Positions 1-8,850 of a stretch of DNA of 31,380 nt are shown here, in pieces. Within the stretch, counting starts at the first letter, position 1. Every line of letters begins with the position of its first letter. The stretch is from CAZJGG01 sp964545475 (GTDB lineage: Bacteria; Bacillota; Clostridia; Lachnospirales; JAISER01): positions 1-31,380 of the forward strand of contig CAZJGG010000035.1 in assembly GCA_964545475.1 (NCBI GenBank), read 5' to 3'. The notes below the pieces were generated by a model, which saw only the letters and a program-made list of their open reading frames with translations, was not told the DNA's origin and did no database searches. Both the position numbers and the translations under genes were made by a program.

Positions 1-40
1 CATTAATTAGCCTTTTTGGCGTTATACGGAGTGTTTTTAA

Positions 41-1906
41 TTGTTTGACATTGATGCGGAATTAAAAAAATTGCCCCAAAAGCCGGGGGTTTATATAATG
101 AAAGATGCCACCGACAAAATTATTTACGTCGGCAAGGCTATTAATTTGCGCAACCGGGTAAGGCAATATTTTCAGCCTTCCAGTGCGCAAAATAATAAAG
201 TAATGAGCATGGTGCCAAACATTGCGGAATTTGAGTATATTGTAACGGACAACGAACTTGAAGCCCTTATTTTGGAATGTAACTTAATTAAAAAGCACAG
301 ACCAAAATATAATGTAATGCTTAAAGACGATAAGACCTACCCGTTTTTAAAGCTTACTATAAACGAAGCTTTTCCAAGACTGTTTGTTACAAGAAATCAC
401 GCTAAGGACAGGGCAAAATATTTCGGGCCTTTTACAAGCAAACAAGCCCTTGATGAAGTTGTTGATGTTGTAAATAAAATTTGGCGTTTAAGAAGATGCC
501 AGAAAAAACTTTCCCAACAGCCGGTTAAAGAAAGACCATGCCTTAATTATTACATTGGTCAGTGCCATGCGCCTTGCAATTTGCTTATAAATAAAGAGGA
601 ATACGGCAAAATGGTGCAGGAAGTTATTTCGTTTTTAAACGGAAAAAGCGGCGATGTTGTTAAAAAAATGGAAGCAGAAATGCTTGAATATTCCGAAAAC
701 TTAGAATTTGAAAAGGCGGCTGAATTAAGGGATAAAATTAATTCCGTAAAAAGGCTAGATGAAAAACAAAAAATTGAGGGCGACCCCGGAGACGACAAGG
801 ACGTTATCGCTTTTGACACAAAGGACGATAACGCCCTTGTTCAAATCTTTTTTATAAGAAGCGGAAAAATGACCGGCAGGGAACATTTTATGATGTCTGG
901 CACTAATTCCCTTTCTAAAGAAGAAATTATGACGGAGTTTATAAAGCAGTTTTACTCCGATACGACTTTTATTCCAAAGGAAATAGTTGTTGAAGCGGAT
1001 ATTTTTGATAAGGCTACCATTGTTGATTATTTATCAAAACTTAAAGGCGCAAACGTTACAATAACACTGCCCCAAAGGGGCGAAAAGCTTCATCTTGTGG
1101 AAATGGCATCTAAAAACGCAAAACTCAGCCTTGAGCAGTTTGGTGAAAAAATAAAGAGAGAAACAGAAAAAACAGTAGGAGCTTTGCTTGAACTTAAACA
1201 AGCTCTTGATTTAAGACAAGATATTGACCTAAACCGCATTGAAGCTTACGATATTTCCAATATACAAGGCTTTGAATCGGTTGGTTCAATGATTGTTTTT
1301 GAAAAAGGCAAGCCTAAACGAAGTGATTACAGAAAATTTAAAATAAAGACAGTCCGTGGGGCTGATGATGTTAAAAGCATGGAAGAAGTTTTGACAAGAC
1401 GCCTTATGCGGTATAAAATGGAAACTGAAAGCGGAGAAGCCATGCCAAAATTTGCAACACTTCCTGATGCCATTTTTATAGATGGTGGGGCAGGGCAAGT
1501 TAACGCCGCTTTAAAAGTGCTTCGCAAAATGAACATGTTTATGCCTGTATGCGGCATGGTTAAAGACGATAGGCACAGAACAAGAGGGCTTTTGTATAAC
1601 GATAAAGAAATTTTATTCCCGGCAAATTCCGAGGGTTTTAAGCTTGTTACAAGAATTCAAGACGAAGTCCATAGGTTTGCCATTGAATACCACCGGAAGC
1701 TAAGGGAGAAAACCCAGGTGCGCTCTTTGCTTGACGACATTAAAGGCGTTGGAAACACCAGGAGAAAAGCTCTTATTAAGCATTTCGGAGATATTGAGGG
1801 CATAAGAGACGCTAGCATTGAGGAATTAACAGAAGTTAAAACAATGAACGCTTTATCGGCTAAGGCTGTTTATGATTTTTTTCATACAATACCAGAAATA
1901 GAATAA
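41..1906 (+). CDS. uvrC: UvrABC excinuclease subunit C
   Basis: UvrC makes the 3' and 5' incisions around DNA lesions recognised by UvrA-UvrB in nucleotide excision repair. The 621-residue length is normal for the family. The N-terminal GIY-YIG nuclease domain is visible (PGVYIMKD, then IIYVGKA, residues about 14-33). A UVR motif (about 205-240, NLEFEKAAELRDKI) would contact UvrB. An RNase H-like endonuclease half follows (AYDISNIQG, IDGGAGQV), and a C-terminal helix-hairpin-helix pair ends the protein (DDIKGVGNTRRKALIKHFG). The start is TTG, preceded by a GGAG at about 29-32; no better in-frame ATG exists near the GIY-YIG domain. The gene is 25 bases upstream of dnaE and is probably co-transcribed with it. 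Any upstream partner lies outside the window. Confidence 0.97.
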   Translation: MFDIDAELKKLPQKPGVYIMKDATDKIIYVGKAINLRNRVRQYFQPSSAQNNKVMSMVPNIAEFEYIVTDNELEALILECNLIKKHRPKYNVMLKDDKTYPFLKLTINEAFPRLFVTRNHAKDRAKYFGPFTSKQALDEVVDVVNKIWRLRRCQKKLSQQPVKERPCLNYYIGQCHAPCNLLINKEEYGKMVQEVISFLNGKSGDVVKKMEAEMLEYSENLEFEKAAELRDKINSVKRLDEKQKIEGDPGDDKDVIAFDTKDDNALVQIFFIRSGKMTGREHFMMSGTNSLSKEEIMTEFIKQFYSDTTFIPKEIVVEADIFDKATIVDYLSKLKGANVTITLPQRGEKLHLVEMASKNAKLSLEQFGEKIKRETEKTVGALLELKQALDLRQDIDLNRIEAYDISNIQGFESVGSMIVFEKGKPKRSDYRKFKIKTVRGADDVKSMEEVLTRRLMRYKMETESGEAMPKFATLPDAIFIDGGAGQVNAALKVLRKMNMFMPVCGMVKDDRHRTRGLLYNDKEILFPANSEGFKLVTRIQDEVHRFAIEYHRKLREKTQVRSLLDDIKGVGNTRRKALIKHFGDIEGIRDASIEELTEVKTMNALSAKAVYDFFHTIPEIE

Positions 1907-1931
1907 AAGGATAGAACAAAAGAGGTGTAAT

Positions 1932-4900
1932 ATGTCTAAGTTTGTTCACTTGCATGTACATAGCGAATACAGCTTGTTGGACGGTTCCGCCAAAATTAAA
2001 GAGCTAATTGCAAGAACGAAAGAGCTTGGCATGGATTCTATAGCCATAACCGACCACGGCGTTATGTACGGCGTAATAGATTTTTATAAAGAAGCTGTTT
2101 CAAAAGGAGTTAAGCCTGTTTTAGGCTGTGAGGTTTATGTTGCCACAGGCTCTCGCTTTCAAAAAGAAAGTGTTAAGGAAAATTATTACCACCTTGTTCT
2201 TTTGGCTGAAAACAACGTGGGTTATCACAATTTATTAAAAATTGTATCAAAAGGCTTTACAGAGGGGTTTTATTACAAGCCTAGAGTTGATCTTGAGGTT
2301 TTGCGGGAATATAGCCAAGGGCTTATTGCATTAAGCGCCTGTTTAAGCGGAGCGGTTGCAAGAAATCTTTTGCGAGTGTCTTATGATAAAGCGTTGGAGC
2401 AGGCTCTAATTTATGATGAAATTTTTGGTAGGGGCAATTTTTATTTAGAGATTCAAGAACACGGTTTAAGAGAACAAAAAGATGTTAACACACAGCTTAT
2501 TAGAATGAGCCGTGAAACAGGCATACCATTAGTTGCCACAAACGATTTGCATTACACATATAAAGACGATGCTGTTGCCCATGAACTGCTTCTTTGCATT
2601 CAAACAAATAAAACAATTAACGACGAAGACAGAATGGTTTACGAGGGACAGCAGTTTTATTTAAAATCTCCGGAAGAAATGGAAGCATTGTTCCCTTACG
2701 CTAAAGATGCCATAGAAAATACAGGCAAAATTGCTGAAAGATGCAACGTTGAAATAAAGTTTAATGAATATAAGCTTCCAAAATATGAATTACCAGCCGG
2801 GAAAGAAGCTTACGGATATTTACGGGAGCTTTGCTTTGAAGGGCTTAAAAACCGTTACAGCGTTGTAACTGATAGTCTTAAAGAGCGTATGGAATATGAG
2901 CTTTCTGTTATTAGTGAAATGGGCTTTGTTGATTATTTCTTAATTGTTTGGGATTTTATCCGCTTTGCTATTCAAAAAGGCATAATGGTTGGGCCGGGTA
3001 GGGGAAGTGCCGCAGGAAGCCTTGTGTCTTACTGCCTGAGAATTACCAACATTGACCCTACTAAATATAATCTTATTTTTGAAAGGTTTTTAAACCCGGA
3101 AAGAATATCCATGCCGGATATAGATATAGATTTTTGCTATGAACGCCGTCAAGAGGTTATTGATTATGTTATTGAGAAATACGGAGCAGACCATGTTGCC
3201 CAAATAATAACCTTTGGAACAATGGGGGCAAGGGCTGTTATTCGTGATGTTGGACGAGCCTTAGCAATGTCTTATTCGGACGTTGACAGAATTGCCAAAA
3301 TGATTCCTTTTGCTATCGGAATGAATATTGAAAAGGCTTTGGAAATGAACCCGGAGCTTAAAACAGCTTATGACAGTGAAGAAGACACAAATAAATTAAT
3401 ACAAATGTCTTTAAGGCTGGAGGGGCTTCCGCGCCATTCTTCAACCCACGCCGCAGGGGTTGTTATTTGCGACAAGCCTGTAACAAACCATGTTCCCCTA
3501 AACACCAACGACGGAGTTATTACTACCCAGTTCCCTATGAACACGCTAGAAGAGCTTGGGCTTTTAAAAATGGACTTTTTGGGTTTACGAACTTTAACGG
3601 TTATTCAAAATGCAGTAAACGAAATAAAGCGCAACCATAATATAGAAATCGACATTGATAATATAGATTTTGACGATAAAAGTGTTTTCGAGCTTATATC
3701 CCATGCAAAAACCGAAGGCATTTTCCAGCTTGAATCCAGCGGAATGAAAAGCTTTATGAAGGAGCTTCAGCCGGAAAATTTAGAGGATATAATCGCCGGA
3801 ATTTCCCTTTTCCGTCCGGGGCCTATGGACTTTATTCCAAAATATGTTAGCGGTAAGCGTGATAAAAATAACGTTAAGTATACTCATGAGTCACTAAAGC
3901 CCATATTAAACGCTACATATGGCTGTATTGTTTACCAGGAGCAAGTTATGCAAATTGTTAGGGAGCTTGCAGGGTACAGCCTTGGCAGAAGTGACCTTGT
4001 GCGCAGGGCCATGAGTAAGAAAAAAGTCTCTGTTATGGAGCAGGAAAGAAAAAACTTTATTTTCGGGCTGGAGGGCTCTGTGCCTGGGTGTATTAAAAAC
4101 GGAATACCCCAAAATATTGCCGAGAAAATATTTGATGAAATGACCGATTTTGCCAAATACGCCTTTAACAAGTCTCATGCGGCGGCTTACGCTGTTATAG
4201 GTTATCAAACGGCATGGTTAAAAGTTTATTACCCCATTGAATTTATGGCGGCACTTTTAACTTCTGTTATGGACAATTCCTCAAAAGTTGCCGAATATAT
4301 TTACGAATGCAAAAAAATGGGCATTTCAGTAGTTATACCAGATATTAACAACGGTTTTGGGCATTTCAGCGTAGACAGAGAAAAAGGGGTAATCCGCTTT
4401 GGGCTTTGCGCAATTAAAAATGTCGGCAGAAATATAATTGACGAAATTGTTAAGGAAAGAGAACAAAACGGCAAATTCGCTTCTATGACGGATTTTTTGA
4501 CGAGACTTTTAGATAAGGATCTAAACAAGCGTTCAATCGAGGGCTTGATTTTTGCCGGGGCTTTTGATACTTTCGGAGGAAAACGGGCACAATACATGCA
4601 AGCTTATAAAACCGTTTTAACAAGCCTTAGCAATGCAAAAAAAAGAAACTTAAGCGGTCAAATAAGCCTATTTGACGTAAGCGGAGAAGAAAAAAAACAA
4701 GAAAGCGTTTCAGATATTTTGCCGGATATTAAAGAATTTGGCTTAAAAGACCTTCTTTCATACGAAAAAAATGCATTAGGTATTTATTTAAGCGGTCATC
4801 CTCTTTCAGAATATGCTTCATTTTTAGATAAGCATGTTAACACAACGAGCCTTGAACTGCAGTCAGCCTCAGAGGCTGGAGAAGCAGGAGAGGGGGGCTT

Positions 4901-5426
4901 TGATGCTTCCTCTATTGAGGACGGAAAAATTGTTTCCGTAGGCGGTATTATTATTGCTAAATCTGTAAAATATACTAAAAACAATAAACCTATGGCCTTT
5001 CTTACTATTGAGGATTTGTACGGTACAATAGAAATTGTCGTGTTCCCTCAAACATACGAGAAATATTCCGGGCATTTAAACGAAAATCAAATTATTGCGG
5101 TAAACGGAAGAGCAAGCGTTAAGGAAGACGAGGACACGAAAGTTGTTTGCAATAATATTATGGTTTATACAGAAAGCGAACCTTCTTCGGATTATGTTTT
5201 ATGGCTTAAAATTCCGTCGGGCTCTGTAAAGAAAATTTCACTTGACGATATTACCGATATTTTATTATTATTTAAGGGAAATATTACCGTAATGGTATAT
5301 GACGAAACAAGAAACGAAAAATTAAGGCTAAATAATCAATTTTACGTAAGATATGACGAAGAGTTATTTGAAAAGCTAAAAAACTTGTTAGGTCAAGATT
5401 GTGTAATATTAAAACAAATAAAATAA
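1932..5426 (+). CDS. dnaE: DNA polymerase III subunit alpha (DnaE)
   Basis: This is a replicative C-family DNA polymerase of the DnaE type, 1164 residues. In Firmicutes DnaE works beside PolC, extending primers and taking part in lesion bypass. The N-terminal PHP domain shows HLHVHSEYSLLDG and ITDHG. The polymerase core carries GPGRGSAAG (about 353-361) and the catalytic aspartates of PDIDIDF (D396, D398, D400). Further core motifs are FRPGPMDFIP and FNKSHAAAYA. Helix-hairpin-helix and OB-fold regions follow (about 990-1090, IEDGKIVSVGGII). There is no DEDD exonuclease insertion, so this is DnaE and not PolC. It starts at ATG after an AGAGGTG site and is followed 10 bases later by pyk, suggesting one transcript. 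Confidence 0.97.
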   Translation: MSKFVHLHVHSEYSLLDGSAKIKELIARTKELGMDSIAITDHGVMYGVIDFYKEAVSKGVKPVLGCEVYVATGSRFQKESVKENYYHLVLLAENNVGYHNLLKIVSKGFTEGFYYKPRVDLEVLREYSQGLIALSACLSGAVARNLLRVSYDKALEQALIYDEIFGRGNFYLEIQEHGLREQKDVNTQLIRMSRETGIPLVATNDLHYTYKDDAVAHELLLCIQTNKTINDEDRMVYEGQQFYLKSPEEMEALFPYAKDAIENTGKIAERCNVEIKFNEYKLPKYELPAGKEAYGYLRELCFEGLKNRYSVVTDSLKERMEYELSVISEMGFVDYFLIVWDFIRFAIQKGIMVGPGRGSAAGSLVSYCLRITNIDPTKYNLIFERFLNPERISMPDIDIDFCYERRQEVIDYVIEKYGADHVAQIITFGTMGARAVIRDVGRALAMSYSDVDRIAKMIPFAIGMNIEKALEMNPELKTAYDSEEDTNKLIQMSLRLEGLPRHSSTHAAGVVICDKPVTNHVPLNTNDGVITTQFPMNTLEELGLLKMDFLGLRTLTVIQNAVNEIKRNHNIEIDIDNIDFDDKSVFELISHAKTEGIFQLESSGMKSFMKELQPENLEDIIAGISLFRPGPMDFIPKYVSGKRDKNNVKYTHESLKPILNATYGCIVYQEQVMQIVRELAGYSLGRSDLVRRAMSKKKVSVMEQERKNFIFGLEGSVPGCIKNGIPQNIAEKIFDEMTDFAKYAFNKSHAAAYAVIGYQTAWLKVYYPIEFMAALLTSVMDNSSKVAEYIYECKKMGISVVIPDINNGFGHFSVDREKGVIRFGLCAIKNVGRNIIDEIVKEREQNGKFASMTDFLTRLLDKDLNKRSIEGLIFAGAFDTFGGKRAQYMQAYKTVLTSLSNAKKRNLSGQISLFDVSGEEKKQESVSDILPDIKEFGLKDLLSYEKNALGIYLSGHPLSEYASFLDKHVNTTSLELQSASEAGEAGEGGFDASSIEDGKIVSVGGIIIAKSVKYTKNNKPMAFLTIEDLYGTIEIVVFPQTYEKYSGHLNENQIIAVNGRASVKEDEDTKVVCNNIMVYTESEPSSDYVLWLKIPSGSVKKISLDDITDILLLFKGNITVMVYDETRNEKLRLNNQFYVRYDEELFEKLKNLLGQDCVILKQIK

Positions 5427-5436
5427 GGGGTGTATT

Positions 5437-7191
5437 ATGCGAAAAACTAAAATTGTAGCAACGCTGGGGCCCGCTAGCAACGATGTTGAAACTATAAAGG
5501 GACTTATAAACGCTGGAATGAACGCAGCAAGAATAAACTTTTCTCACGGAACATATGAAAGCCACAAAGAAACAATTGATAAGCTTAAACAGGCAAGGGA
5601 AGAACTTCATGCCCCTGTTCCGCTTATTCTTGATACAAAAGGACCAGAAATAAGAATAAAAACTTTTTCTACAGATAACGTATATTTAAAGCAGGGCAAC
5701 TCTTTTACTTTAACAACTGACGATATTGTAGGAGATGAAACAAAAGTTGCCGTAACATACTGCGATTTGCCTAAGGATGTTTCCGAGGGCGGAAGAATAT
5801 TAATAGACGACGGTCTTGTAGAGCTTAAAGTTAAAAAAATTAAAGGCAGCAACATTGAATGTGAAATTATAAACAGCGGATTCTTAAGCTCTCGCAAAGG
5901 TGTAAACGTTCCGGACGTTTACGTTAACTTGCCCTCTATGACGCAAAAAGACATAGAGGACATAAAGTTCGGTATTGATCAAGGGTTTGACTATATAGCA
6001 GCATCATTTATACGTTCTGCCAACGATGTTTTAGAAATCCGTGAGATTTTGGAAGAAAACGGCGGAAAAGATATTATGATTATTGCAAAAATTGAAAGCC
6101 GTGACGGCGTAAACAATATTGACGCAATACTTGAACTTGCCGACGGTATTATGGTTGCCCGTGGTGATTTAGGTGTGGAAATACCTCCGGCGGAAGTGCC
6201 CCTTGTTCAAAAGATGCTTATTAGAAAAGCAAACCAAATGGGCAAACCTGTTATAACAGCAACTCAAATGCTTGAATCTATGGTTAATAACCCACGCCCA
6301 ACTAGAGCGGAAGCAAATGACGTTGCAAACGCTATTTTCGATGGTTCTGACTGTATTATGTTATCCGGCGAAACAGCAAAAGGTAATTACCCTGTTGAAG
6401 CTGTTCAAATGATGGCTTGTATTGCGGAGACTACAGAGGGTTCTATAGACTATAACAATACAGTGTTAAAACGCCACCGGGTTTTCCATTCAAATATTAC
6501 AAACGCCATAAGCTTTGCGGCATGTACAACTGCTGTTGACTTACGGGCGGCTTGTATTGTAACTGTTACAGAATCCGGGTTTACAACAAAAATGGTTTCC
6601 CGTTTCCGCCCTTCATGCCCGATTTTAGCTGTAACTGTACATGAAACAATTTGGCGGCAATTAAACTTAACTTGGGGCTGCGTTTCTACAATCGTAGATA
6701 AAATTGATACTGATAACGACGTTTTTGATGTTTCTCTTGAAAAAGCAGTAAAACATAAAATTGCTAAAGACGGAGACGTTGTTGTCGTTGCGGCAGGGCT
6801 TCCTATTAAAAATGCCGGAACGACAAATACTCTTAAAGTTCAGGTTGTTGGTAATGTTATTGCCAAAGGAACAGGTTATACAGGCAAAACTGTCAGCGGC
6901 AACGCTAATGTTATAAAAGTTATTGAAGAAGCGGAAAAATATTTTAGACCAGGGGATATTTTGGTTACAACAAAAACAACCAATGAATTAATCCCATATA
7001 TTAAAAAGGCTTCTGCAATTGTTGTTGGTTCTTATGAAAATATTGACCACACCCATTCTATAACTGTTTCTGCGGCTCTTGACAAACCGCTTATTATTTG
7101 TAACCAAAAAGTTATAGATTTAATTAATGATAGCTTCCCGATTACAGTTGACACTGAAAAAGGGTTTGTTTATAATGGATTTAGATATTAG
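5437..7191 (+). CDS. pyk: Pyruvate kinase with C-terminal PEP-utilising-type domain
   Basis: Pyruvate kinase transfers phosphate from phosphoenolpyruvate to ADP in the last step of glycolysis. Substrate and metal motifs are clear: ARINFSHG, LDTKGPEIR, MIIAKIESRDGV, MVARGDLGVEIP and ITATQMLESM. At 584 residues it is about 110 longer than the E. coli enzymes because it carries the extra C-terminal PEP-utilising mobile-like domain of Bacillus-type enzymes (from about residue 475, with GDILVTTKTT and a late histidine in IDHTHSITVSAALDKP). It directly follows dnaE, with an AAGGGGTG site before ATG. In many Firmicutes pfkA sits between dnaE and pyk; here it does not, and a pfkA lies about 9 kb away. 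A small hairpin (7193-7210) separates pyk from the rubredoxin gene. Confidence 0.97.
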   Translation: MRKTKIVATLGPASNDVETIKGLINAGMNAARINFSHGTYESHKETIDKLKQAREELHAPVPLILDTKGPEIRIKTFSTDNVYLKQGNSFTLTTDDIVGDETKVAVTYCDLPKDVSEGGRILIDDGLVELKVKKIKGSNIECEIINSGFLSSRKGVNVPDVYVNLPSMTQKDIEDIKFGIDQGFDYIAASFIRSANDVLEIREILEENGGKDIMIIAKIESRDGVNNIDAILELADGIMVARGDLGVEIPPAEVPLVQKMLIRKANQMGKPVITATQMLESMVNNPRPTRAEANDVANAIFDGSDCIMLSGETAKGNYPVEAVQMMACIAETTEGSIDYNNTVLKRHRVFHSNITNAISFAACTTAVDLRAACIVTVTESGFTTKMVSRFRPSCPILAVTVHETIWRQLNLTWGCVSTIVDKIDTDNDVFDVSLEKAVKHKIAKDGDVVVVAAGLPIKNAGTTNTLKVQVVGNVIAKGTGYTGKTVSGNANVIKVIEEAEKYFRPGDILVTTKTTNELIPYIKKASAIVVGSYENIDHTHSITVSAALDKPLIICNQKVIDLINDSFPITVDTEKGFVYNGFRY

Positions 7192-7192
7192 A

Positions 7193-7210
7193 GCGTATTA
7201 AAAAATACGC
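7193..7210 (+). other. Small intercistronic hairpin between pyk and rubredoxin
   Basis: GCGTATT-AAAA-AATACGC forms a perfect 7-bp stem with a 4-base loop directly after the pyk stop codon. No T run follows it, so it is more likely a 3'-end stabilising or processing hairpin than a terminator. The rubredoxin ribosome binding site (AAAGGAGG) lies just downstream. Confidence 0.5.
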
Positions 7211-7229
7211 AATAAAAGGAGGAAATACA

Positions 7230-7388
7230 ATGAGCAAATATGTATGTGATGTGTGCGGTTATGTTTATGACCCAGCCATCGGAGACCCAGACAACGGCAT
7301 TGAGCCGGGAACACCTTTTGAAAATTTACCGGATTCATGGGTTTGCCCGTTATGCGGTGTTGGTACAGATAGTTTTTCAAAAGAATAG
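7230..7388 (+). CDS. rd: Rubredoxin
   Basis: A 52-residue one-iron electron carrier, too short for many gene finders. Both iron-binding loops are present: C6-DV-C9-GY and C39-PL-C42-G, with the typical YVYDP, GDPDNGI, PGTPFENLPD-W core between them. The length is standard for clostridial rubredoxins. It starts at ATG after a strong AAAGGAGG. It probably donates electrons to peroxide- or oxygen-reducing enzymes such as rubrerythrin, one of which is at 20126-20659. It is 38 bases downstream of pyk, is likely read through from the uvrC-dnaE-pyk transcript, and is followed at once by a strong terminator. Confidence 0.97.
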   Translation: MSKYVCDVCGYVYDPAIGDPDNGIEPGTPFENLPDSWVCPLCGVGTDSFSKE

Positions 7389-7393
7389 TTTTT

Positions 7394-7423
7394 AAATAAA
7401 AGCCCAGAAACGGGCTTTTATTT
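7394..7423 (+). terminator. Rho-independent terminator after rubredoxin
   Basis: AAATAAAAGCCC and GGGCTTTTATTT form a perfect 12-bp stem around the 6-base loop AGAAAC, starting 5 bases after the rubredoxin stop. The 3' arm is itself U-rich after the GGGC. It closes the uvrC-dnaE-pyk-rubredoxin unit; because the stem is flanked by A and T runs it may work in both directions. Confidence 0.85.
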
Positions 7424-7455
7424 CTATGGAAAAATAATAATAAGAGGGGATTAGA

Positions 7456-8328
7456 ATGGTTGACATAGCAATAATAGGGGCTGGTCCTGCTGGACTTTCT
7501 GCTGCAATTAACGGCGTAGCACGGAATAAAAGCGTTTTGGTTTTGGGGCAGAAAAGAGAAACAAGTTGGATTTATAAAGCTGAAAAAGTAAATAACCACT
7601 TAGGTATGCCGGAAATAAGCGGTAAAGCTATGATTGACAAATTTTATGAACACGCTCTTTCTCTTAATATTCAAATAAAAGAGGGTAGGGCACTTCAAAT
7701 TTTACCTATGGGAGATTATTTCGTCATAAACTTTGATAATGAACTTATTGAGGCTAAAACGCTAATTTTGGCTATTGGAACAGAAAAGAAAAGCGGTGTT
7801 AAAGGCGAAGAAGAGCTTTTGGGCAGCGGTGTAAGTTACTGTGCAACATGCGACGGTATGCTTTACAGAGGCAAAAACGTTGTAGTTTATGGAGAAATCC
7901 CAGAGGGTTATGAAGATGCAAAATTTTTAGCAGGTATATGCAAGGAGGTTATTTATGTCTATAGCAGCGATTCTAATAGCGGCGATAGTATTAGTGATAT
8001 TAGCAGTGCTAATTGTAGTTTTAATAAAAAGATAAAAGGGAAAATAACGGAAGTTTTAGGGGAAAAACAAGTTACAGGTGTTATTGTAAACAATGAAAAA
8101 ATAAGCTGTGACGGCGTTTTCTTTGTTAAGGAAACAATGCCTTTAACAACACTAATTCCTGGGCTTGAAACAAAAGACGGCGCAATAATTGTTAACAGGC
8201 TAATGGAAACCAATTTAAAAGGTGTTTACGCCGCCGGAGATTGCACAGGCTGGCCGCTTCAAATTTCAAAAGCCATTGGTGAAGGTCTTGTGGCGGCACA
8301 GAGTTGTACTAAATATTTAAGTTTGTAA
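7456..8328 (+). CDS. Thioredoxin-reductase-like flavoprotein lacking NADPH motifs (FFTR/DFTR-like candidate)
   Basis: This 290-residue protein belongs to the low-molecular-weight thioredoxin reductase family. The FAD site is present at the N terminus (IIGAGPAGLSAA, residues 6-17) and near the C terminus (GVYAAGDCTGWP, 257-267). The redox-active CATC is at residues 129-132. The second nucleotide-binding domain is altered: where NADPH-dependent enzymes have GGGDSA and an HRR motif, this one reads VVYGEIPEGYEDA (143-155) and VIYVYSSDSNSG (165-176). Loss of both motifs is the hallmark of the pyridine-nucleotide-independent reductases known from clostridia (ferredoxin-dependent flavin thioredoxin reductase and relatives). 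Assignment to that subfamily is inference; a divergent NADPH enzyme is the alternative. The start is ATG after AGAGGGGATT. It is probably a single-gene transcript, bounded by terminators on both sides. Confidence 0.8.
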   Translation: MVDIAIIGAGPAGLSAAINGVARNKSVLVLGQKRETSWIYKAEKVNNHLGMPEISGKAMIDKFYEHALSLNIQIKEGRALQILPMGDYFVINFDNELIEAKTLILAIGTEKKSGVKGEEELLGSGVSYCATCDGMLYRGKNVVVYGEIPEGYEDAKFLAGICKEVIYVYSSDSNSGDSISDISSANCSFNKKIKGKITEVLGEKQVTGVIVNNEKISCDGVFFVKETMPLTTLIPGLETKDGAIIVNRLMETNLKGVYAAGDCTGWPLQISKAIGEGLVAAQSCTKYLSL

Positions 8329-8335
8329 TGTTTTC

Positions 8336-8365
8336 AAAAATCCAGTAAATTTATACTGGATTTTT
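8336..8365 (+). terminator. Terminator after the thioredoxin-reductase-like gene
   Basis: AAAAATCCAGTA / TACTGGATTTTT gives a 12-bp perfect stem with loop AATTTA, followed by two more T. It begins 8 bases after the stop codon at 8328. Confidence 0.85.
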
Positions 8366-8449
8366 TTGGATTATTATTTCCAATTATTGTATATAACGGC
8401 AAATCTTTGGCTATAACTTTATAATCAAATAAATCAGGAGGTTTGCCAA

Positions 8450-8749
8450 ATGAATAATGATAGAGTAATTTTAGTTAAAGGCAATAATTCTAATTGGTAT
8501 GAACAAGCAATTTTTATAGTAAAACCCAATGTATCTAAAAAAAATGTTCCTGTTGATTTAGTTTCTGAGGCAGAAAAAATAATTAACAGCTATGTAAATT
8601 GTGGTTCAAATAAAAAACTTGATATAAAGCCTCAAACAAAACCAATTGCTAAAAGAAGCACAAAGACATTTGACTTTTTTTTAAATGTGGTTTTGTTAGT
8701 AGGTGTGTCTGTATTGGCTGGCATTATCGCTTATAATGCATTTCTTTAA
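8450..8749 (+). CDS. Small unknown protein with a C-terminal membrane anchor
   Basis: A 99-residue protein that I cannot assign to a named family. The first 60 residues are soluble and begin RVILVKGNN, with a WYEQAIFIV strand-like stretch and a VDLVSEAEKIINSYV helix. A basic linker follows (KPIAKRSTK, about 65-72), then one hydrophobic segment (about 75-97) at the very C terminus. The likely topology is tail-anchored, with the N-terminal part in the cytoplasm. A perfect AGGAGG lies 7 bases before the ATG, so it is probably a real gene. It follows the terminator of the flavoprotein gene and precedes the structured gap at 8750-8850. Confidence 0.75.
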   Translation: MNNDRVILVKGNNSNWYEQAIFIVKPNVSKKNVPVDLVSEAEKIINSYVNCGSNKKLDIKPQTKPIAKRSTKTFDFFLNVVLLVGVSVLAGIIAYNAFL

Positions 8750-8773
8750 TATGAGGGGGGCTAGGTATCTATT

Positions 8774-8793
8774 CGCAAAAGAAAACTTTTGCG
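8774..8793 (+). other. Hairpin in the gap before the YhhN-like gene
   Basis: CGCAAAAG-AAAA-CTTTTGCG is a perfect 8-bp stem with a 4-base loop. No T run follows (next bases GTAAATATG), so it is not a usual terminator. It sits in the 101-base gap between two membrane-protein genes, between two G-rich tracts (8754-8760 and 8817-8822). Its role is unknown; a leader structure or mRNA processing site is possible. Confidence 0.5.
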
Positions 8794-8850
8794 GTAAATA
8801 TGCGTATAGTTAATGCGAGGGGATAATATTGCTATATTTATGGTGAACTT

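Noticed and set aside
3906..4208. Minus-strand open frames inside dnaE
   Set aside because: These are antisense shadows of a strongly conserved polymerase gene without start signals.
8751..8813. A 20-codon + strand reading frame starting one base after the stop of the 99-residue gene
   Set aside because: It has no ribosome binding site and spans a perfect hairpin, which explains its composition better than a coding function.
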